Part shown: piece by piece, positions 60,616-64,000 of the stretch
Layout of the letters: each line of letters starts with the position of its first letter
Numbering within the stretch: position 1 is the stretch's first letter
Assembly (NCBI RefSeq): GCF_030268885.1
Contig: NZ_BSSA01000003.1
Coordinates: forward strand, 124,001-188,000
Length of the DNA stretch: 64,000 nt
DNA from: Kitasatospora phosalacinea
GTDB lineage: Bacteria > Actinomycetota > Actinomycetes > Streptomycetales > Streptomycetaceae
Direction: 5' to 3'
The notes under the pieces: model-generated
The model's database searches: none
What the model was told of the DNA's origin: nothing
What the model saw: the letters and a program-made list of their open reading frames with translations, nothing else
Translations under genes and position numbers: made by a program

Positions 60616-61935
60616 TCAGTCGTTCAGGGAGCCGACGACCTTCGCCTCGACCTTCTTGAGCTCGGTGGCCGGGTCGCCGCCGGCGGCGATCGCGCTGAGC
60701 GCGTTCTTCAGCTCGGTCTCGTTGGAGCCGGACCACAGCGGGGAGTTCGGGATGAACCAGGTCTTGCCCTGCGCGGCGTTGCCGGTCGCCTCGTTCGCCT
60801 TGTCGGCGGCCTTGTAGGCGTCGACCAGGTTCTTGGCGTTCGGGATCGCGTGCTTGGCGAGCGCGGTCTGCTGCGCGGTGTTGGTGAAGATCTGCAGGAA
60901 GGTCGCGCCCAGGCCCGCGTTCTTGGCCTTCGCCGGGACGGCCAGGTCCGAGCCGCCGAGGAACGCCGGGGTCGGGTCGCCGGCCGCCGCGCCCGGGAGG
61001 GCGATGGTGGCGAGCTTGTCCTTGAGGGCCGGGTTGCCGTTCTTCTCGTCGATGACCGAGCCGACCTCCCAGCCGTTGCCGATGATGGCGGCGATGTTGC
61101 CCTGCGCCATGCGGGCGTCCTGGTCGGTCTCGTCGACGGTGGTGCCACCGACCGAGTAGGCCTTCTGCAGGTCGTTCCAGGTGCTGATGCCCTCGATGAA
61201 CTTCGGGTCGGTCAGGGTGCTGGTCCACTTGTCGCCGGAGCTCTTGGCGATGACGCCGTCCACGCCGAAGGAGCCGGCGCCGAAGGAGACCGCGGAGTAC
61301 CAGTTCTTGCCCGGCAGGTACAGGGCGGAGAAGTTGGCGGTGCCCGCGTTGGCGGCCTTGACCTTGTCCAGGGCGGTCTTCAGCTCGGCCAGGGTGGTCG
61401 GGGCCTGGGTGACACCGGCGGCCTCGAACAGGTCCTTGCGGTAGATCATGACGCGGGCGCCGGCGTAGTACGGGACGGCGTAGGTCTTGGAGTGGTCGGC
61501 CGACTGGCCGGAGGCGGCCAGCGAGTCCAGCCACTTGTCCGAGTTGTCGAACTTGCTCTTGACCGAGGTCAGGTCGACGAAGGACTCGGCGTCGATGTAC
61601 TTCGCGGCCTGGGTGTTGCCGATCTCGATCGCGTCGGGCGCGTTGTCCGAGAGCAGGGCGGTGTCGACCTTGGTGGTGTAGTTGGACCAGGTCTGCCACT
61701 GGATCTCGACGTCGGCGCCGGTCTCGTTCTTGAACTGGGTCTTCGCGGCCTCGACGACCTCGTTCCACTGCTTCTGGGCGTCGTCCATCAGCCAGACGGT
61801 GATCTTCTTGCCCTTGCCGTCCTTGCTCAGGACCTCGGAGGACTTGCTACCGCTGTCGGACGAAGAAGACGAGGAGCAAGCCGAGGCGACGAGCACGGTG
61901 GCGATAGCGGCCACGGCTGCGATCTTGCGGTTCAA
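60616..61935 (-). CDS. dasA: Chito-oligosaccharide-binding lipoprotein DasA
   Basis: A 439-residue extracytoplasmic solute-binding protein. A TTG at 61933-61935 with a perfect GGAGG site starts a lipoprotein signal, ending LVASAC (lipobox, Cys near 20), followed by a Ser run. The mature protein has the type-1 binding fold: ITVWLMDDAQKQWNEVV, the hinge regions and QGNIAAIIGNGWEVG. The sequence matches DasA, which binds chitobiose. It heads the operon and is under a promoter whose spacer contains a DasR operator, with a second operator at the transcript start. Confidence 0.94.
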   Translation of the reverse strand: MNRKIAAVAAIATVLVASACSSSSSSDSGSKSSEVLSKDGKGKKITVWLMDDAQKQWNEVVEAAKTQFKNETGADVEIQWQTWSNYTTKVDTALLSDNAPDAIEIGNTQAAKYIDAESFVDLTSVKSKFDNSDKWLDSLAASGQSADHSKTYAVPYYAGARVMIYRKDLFEAAGVTQAPTTLAELKTALDKVKAANAGTANFSALYLPGKNWYSAVSFGAGSFGVDGVIAKSSGDKWTSTLTDPKFIEGISTWNDLQKAYSVGGTTVDETDQDARMAQGNIAAIIGNGWEVGSVIDEKNGNPALKDKLATIALPGAAAGDPTPAFLGGSDLAVPAKAKNAGLGATFLQIFTNTAQQTALAKHAIPNAKNLVDAYKAADKANEATGNAAQGKTWFIPNSPLWSGSNETELKNALSAIAAGGDPATELKKVEAKVVGSLND

Positions 61936-62085
61936 ACCATCCTCCAGAGGGATGAGCAAGGTAGGGCACCGGGCTGCTGGGCCGGCTGGCCGGGAGCTGC
62001 GTCGTGCCGTATGGGGGAACGTCACCGGATGACACGGGCACGAACCGCCGTCTCCGGCGGGCCGATCCGTGAGGTGGAGTAGACC

Positions 62086-62137
62086 ATTGGTTTAGACCAA
62101 CGCCTGGAGGTTGGCATGGACCAATGACGAGCGTCAA
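62086..62137 (-). promoter_or_regulatory. dasA promoter with two DasR-like operators
   Basis: On the minus strand TTGACG (62137-62132), an 18-base spacer and CAACCT (62113-62108) form the promoter. TGGTCCATGCCA (62123-62112) lies in the spacer, 9 of 12 to the DasR core TGGTCTAGACCA, and overlaps the -10 by two bases. TGGTCTAAACCA (62099-62088), 11 of 12, lies just after the predicted start. Their centres are 24 bases apart. Confidence 0.8.
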
Positions 62138-62936
62138 GGGTTCAAAGAGCGGTTGCACAAGCCGTTATCAACGCTTGACTCGGCCGTGTTGGACTGGACC
62201 AAGTCGGGGAGGAAACGGGACCTATCGGGACATCGGGCCGTGACCTTCCGGCGCCGCGGGCCGCGTCCGCTGCACAGGCGTGAGGGCATGTCAAGTGCGG
62301 GCGGCGGCCGACGCGCGAGGGTCGCGCGCAGGGGCACGGGTGCGGGGCGCCGGGGCGAGGTGCGGGACGGGGGAAAGCGGCGGGGTTTCCGGCTTAATGT
62401 CGCGGGCCAATAGCGGGGGCGCCCTCCCCGGTTTTCCGGCCGGGCCCGGCAATGCCCGGAGCGGGAATCCCGGCCGGCGGTTCCGCGGATTTCCGGCCGC
62501 CCGGGCGTCCGCGGCCGGGCGGTCCGCGGGTCCGGCGATTTGCGGCGGCCCGGGCCCGGGGCGGCGCCCGCGCGCGGGCCCGCGCGCGAGGGCTCCGGGG
62601 CGCGCCGCCGCAGGTCCCGACGCCGACCGGGGCCCGCGGGGCCGGCGCCCGGGCGGCGCCGATCCCGTCCGGGGGTGAACTCGTGCGTATCCGACGGGTG
62701 GTGGCTCCGGCTCCGGCCGGGCGGTGTCCGGGGCGGGCGGGCGGTCGCCGGACGGGGCGTCGGATAAACCGCGGGGCGGGGATTCCGGGAATTGGCCTTG
62801 ATCCATTCGCCTCACCGAGGGTCACCTTAAGTGAGCCTAAAGTCATGCACGTGCGCGGCCCTCCGGGGTGGTTGACGTGGTCGGGCCAAGGAAGGCAACG
62901 GATTGACAACGAGCAGGGTGCGAAACAGCACCCGCG
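62138..62936. other. Long non-coding spacer between the divergent dasA genes
   Basis: About 800 bases without a gene. The middle part (62300-62780) is extremely GC-rich with runs of GGGCGCC-like sequence and no sustained codon pattern, so the open frames there look accidental. A candidate iron box lies at 62827-62845. Nothing else recognisable. Confidence 0.6.
62827..62845. promoter_or_regulatory. Iron-box-like sequence (IdeR/DmdR type)
   Basis: TTAAGTGAGCCTAAAGTCA matches the complement of the streptomycete iron box, TTAGGTGAGCCTAACCTAA, at 15 of 19 positions, keeping the GTGAGCCTAA core. It lies about 110 bases before the predicted promoter of the second binding-protein gene. No iron gene is near. 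Confidence 0.35.
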
Positions 62937-62987
62937 TTGACGCCCCAAAATGGTCTAGGCCAAGATCCGGAAATCTGGTCTGTACCA
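62937..62987 (+). promoter_or_regulatory. Promoter of the second binding-protein gene with two DasR-like operators
   Basis: TTGACG (62937-62942), an 18-base spacer and CAAGAT (62961-62966). TGGTCTAGGCCA (62951-62962), 11 of 12 to the DasR core, overlaps the -10 by two bases exactly as at dasA and the chitinase. TGGTCTGTACCA (62976-62987), 10 of 12, lies just after the predicted start. Centres are 25 bases apart. Confidence 0.82.
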
Positions 62988-63023
62988 CTGCGCAGACCTC
63001 CCCGCCCCTATCCGGAGGATTGC

Positions 63024-64000
63024 GTGAAGCGTCAGGTACTGGCCACGCTCAGCACCGCTGCCCTGTTGGCCACCGCCGCAGGCTGCTCGTCCGGCAGCCC
63101 GTCGCCTTCGCCGACGAACGTCGACACGAAGACCATGACCGGCACCGTCACCGTCTGGCTGATGAACGACGCCCAGAAGAGCTGGCCCGAACTGGTGCAG
63201 CAGGTCAACGACGAGTTCGCGGAGAAGTACCCGAAGGTCCAGATCAAGCTCAGCTACCACGACTGGACGAACAAGGTCTCCGAGCTGGACGCCGCGATCG
63301 CCGCCGGGTCCGCCCCGGACGTGGTCGAACTCGGCAACACCGAGACCCTGAAGTACATCGTCAACGGCTCGCTGCTGAAGGTGGACCGGGGCACCTTCGA
63401 CAACTCCGACAACTGGATCAAGGGTCTCTCCGACACCTGCACCTACAAGGACGCGCTCTACTGCGTCCCCTACTACGCGGGCGCCCGCGTCGGCCTCTAC
63501 AACTCGAAGATGTTCCAGGACGCCACCGGCTCCGCGGACCTCCCGCAGGACGAGGACGCCATGCTCGGCGCCCTCGACAAGGTCGCGAACAAGTACCGGG
63601 GCGTCCCCGGCTACTCGGCGCTGTACCTGCCCGGCCCCTACTGGTACGCCGCGATGTCCTACGTCACCGCGTACGGCGGCTCGATCGCCCGCTTCGACTC
63701 GGCCGGCAACTGGCACGGCACCCTGCACGAGGCCAAGTCCCAGCAGGGCCTGCAGCACTTCGTCGACCTGGTGAAGAAGTACAACAAGAGCGGCGACCTC
63801 AAGGTCAACGAGCAGGACCAGGCCAAGGTGCTCGGCCACGAGAAGGCCGGCCTGATCTACGCCAACGGCTGGGAGCAGAGCGTCGCCACCGCCCCGATCA
63901 CCGGCACCCCGGCGCTGCAGGACGTGCTCAAGGTCGCCGCGATGCCCGGCCCCGCCGGGAAGCCGCTGCCCTCCTTCATCGGCGGCTCCGACCTGGCGGT
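63024..64000 (+). CDS. Second DasA-like sugar-binding lipoprotein (cut by window edge)
   Basis: A GTG at 63024 with a perfect GGAGG site opens a frame that runs to the right edge; 325 residues are visible. The N-terminus is a lipoprotein signal ending TAAGC (Cys near 21). The mature part opens TGTVTVWLMNDAQKSWPEL and continues with PYYAGARVG, YLPGPYWYAA and GWEQSV, so it is a clear paralogue of DasA (which has VTVWLMDDAQKQW... and PYYAGARV). It is transcribed away from dasA and has its own DasR-like operators. It probably binds another chitin-derived sugar or serves as a backup. Confidence 0.9.
   Translation, partial: MKRQVLATLSTAALLATAAGCSSGSPSPSPTNVDTKTMTGTVTVWLMNDAQKSWPELVQQVNDEFAEKYPKVQIKLSYHDWTNKVSELDAAIAAGSAPDVVELGNTETLKYIVNGSLLKVDRGTFDNSDNWIKGLSDTCTYKDALYCVPYYAGARVGLYNSKMFQDATGSADLPQDEDAMLGALDKVANKYRGVPGYSALYLPGPYWYAAMSYVTAYGGSIARFDSAGNWHGTLHEAKSQQGLQHFVDLVKKYNKSGDLKVNEQDQAKVLGHEKAGLIYANGWEQSVATAPITGTPALQDVLKVAAMPGPAGKPLPSFIGGSDLA

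Noticed and set aside
62280..62780. Open frames in the dasA spacer
   Set aside because: No ribosome site or stable codon bias; frames are open only because the sequence has almost no A or T.
1..64000. CRISPR array, insertion sequence or prophage
   Set aside because: No regularly spaced repeats, transposase or phage genes were seen; the only tandem repeats are the dasR-end copies and low-complexity linkers.

Overview
This window is chromosomal core DNA of a very GC-rich actinomycete, almost certainly a Streptomyces or Kitasatospora. The signs are strong third-position GC in all genes, frequent GTG and TTG starts, overlapping GTGA/ATGA junctions, and a set of recognisable streptomycete regulators (SigR/RsrA, a WblC/WhiB7-type protein, DasR). 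No prophage, insertion sequence, CRISPR array or biosynthetic cluster is visible, so most of the interest lies in regulatory DNA.

Layout. 1-8.2 kb: the end of a PP2C-type phosphatase, an EEP-family hydrolase, a PadR-controlled ABC/FtsX export operon, an M20 peptidase and the NADH pyrophosphatase NudC. 8.2-28.2 kb: a block matching in gene content the Mycobacterium tuberculosis Rv3193c-Rv3199c neighbourhood: mycoredoxin, UvrD2 helicase, WblC, ABC1 kinase, ThiF-like protein, YgjP-like peptidase, Nudix protein, DUF2342 protein, SDR protein, MoaE, YlbL-type PDZ/Lon protease, PPA1309 protein and a UPF0182 membrane protein. 28.2-33 kb: initiator tRNA, a secreted GH18 chitinase and a Sel1/TPR repeat protein. 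33-40.3 kb: HisN, an SMR transporter, RsgA, AroA, an M50-like protease, an SRAP/HMCES protein, an alpha/beta hydrolase and sigR-rsrA. 40.4-47 kb: two coupled HD-domain membrane proteins, a TPR protein, peptide deformylase and a Tat-exported beta-helix protein. 47-55.7 kb: class Ia ribonucleotide reductase (nrdAB) behind NrdR boxes and a cobalamin riboswitch, an acetyltransferase, an AdpA/GlxA-type regulator, a histidine phosphatase and a sodium:solute symporter pair. 55.8 kb to the end: the GlcNAc/chitin locus, namely dasR, a GH3 hexosaminidase, dasC, dasB and dasA, then a divergent second DasA-like binding protein cut by the right edge.

How parts work together. The chitinase at 28.6 kb, dasA, and the second binding-protein gene have the same promoter design: TTGAC(A/G), a 17-18 base spacer, and a CAANNT -10 whose first two bases are the last two bases of a DasR-like operator. 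This ties chitin hydrolysis, chito-oligosaccharide uptake and intracellular hydrolysis to DasR, which is encoded at the end of the das cluster. No ATPase is encoded with the das permeases; in Streptomyces a shared ATPase (MsiK) is known to serve this transporter. SigR-type promoters of exact GGAAT-N18-GTT form stand before sigR and before the mycoredoxin gene, which links two parts of the window in thiol stress. wblC has a long leader with an upstream ORF and a terminator, the layout of ribosome-mediated attenuation known for whiB7/wblC.

Limits. All calls come from reading the sequence and remembered family motifs; no similarity search or folding was run.
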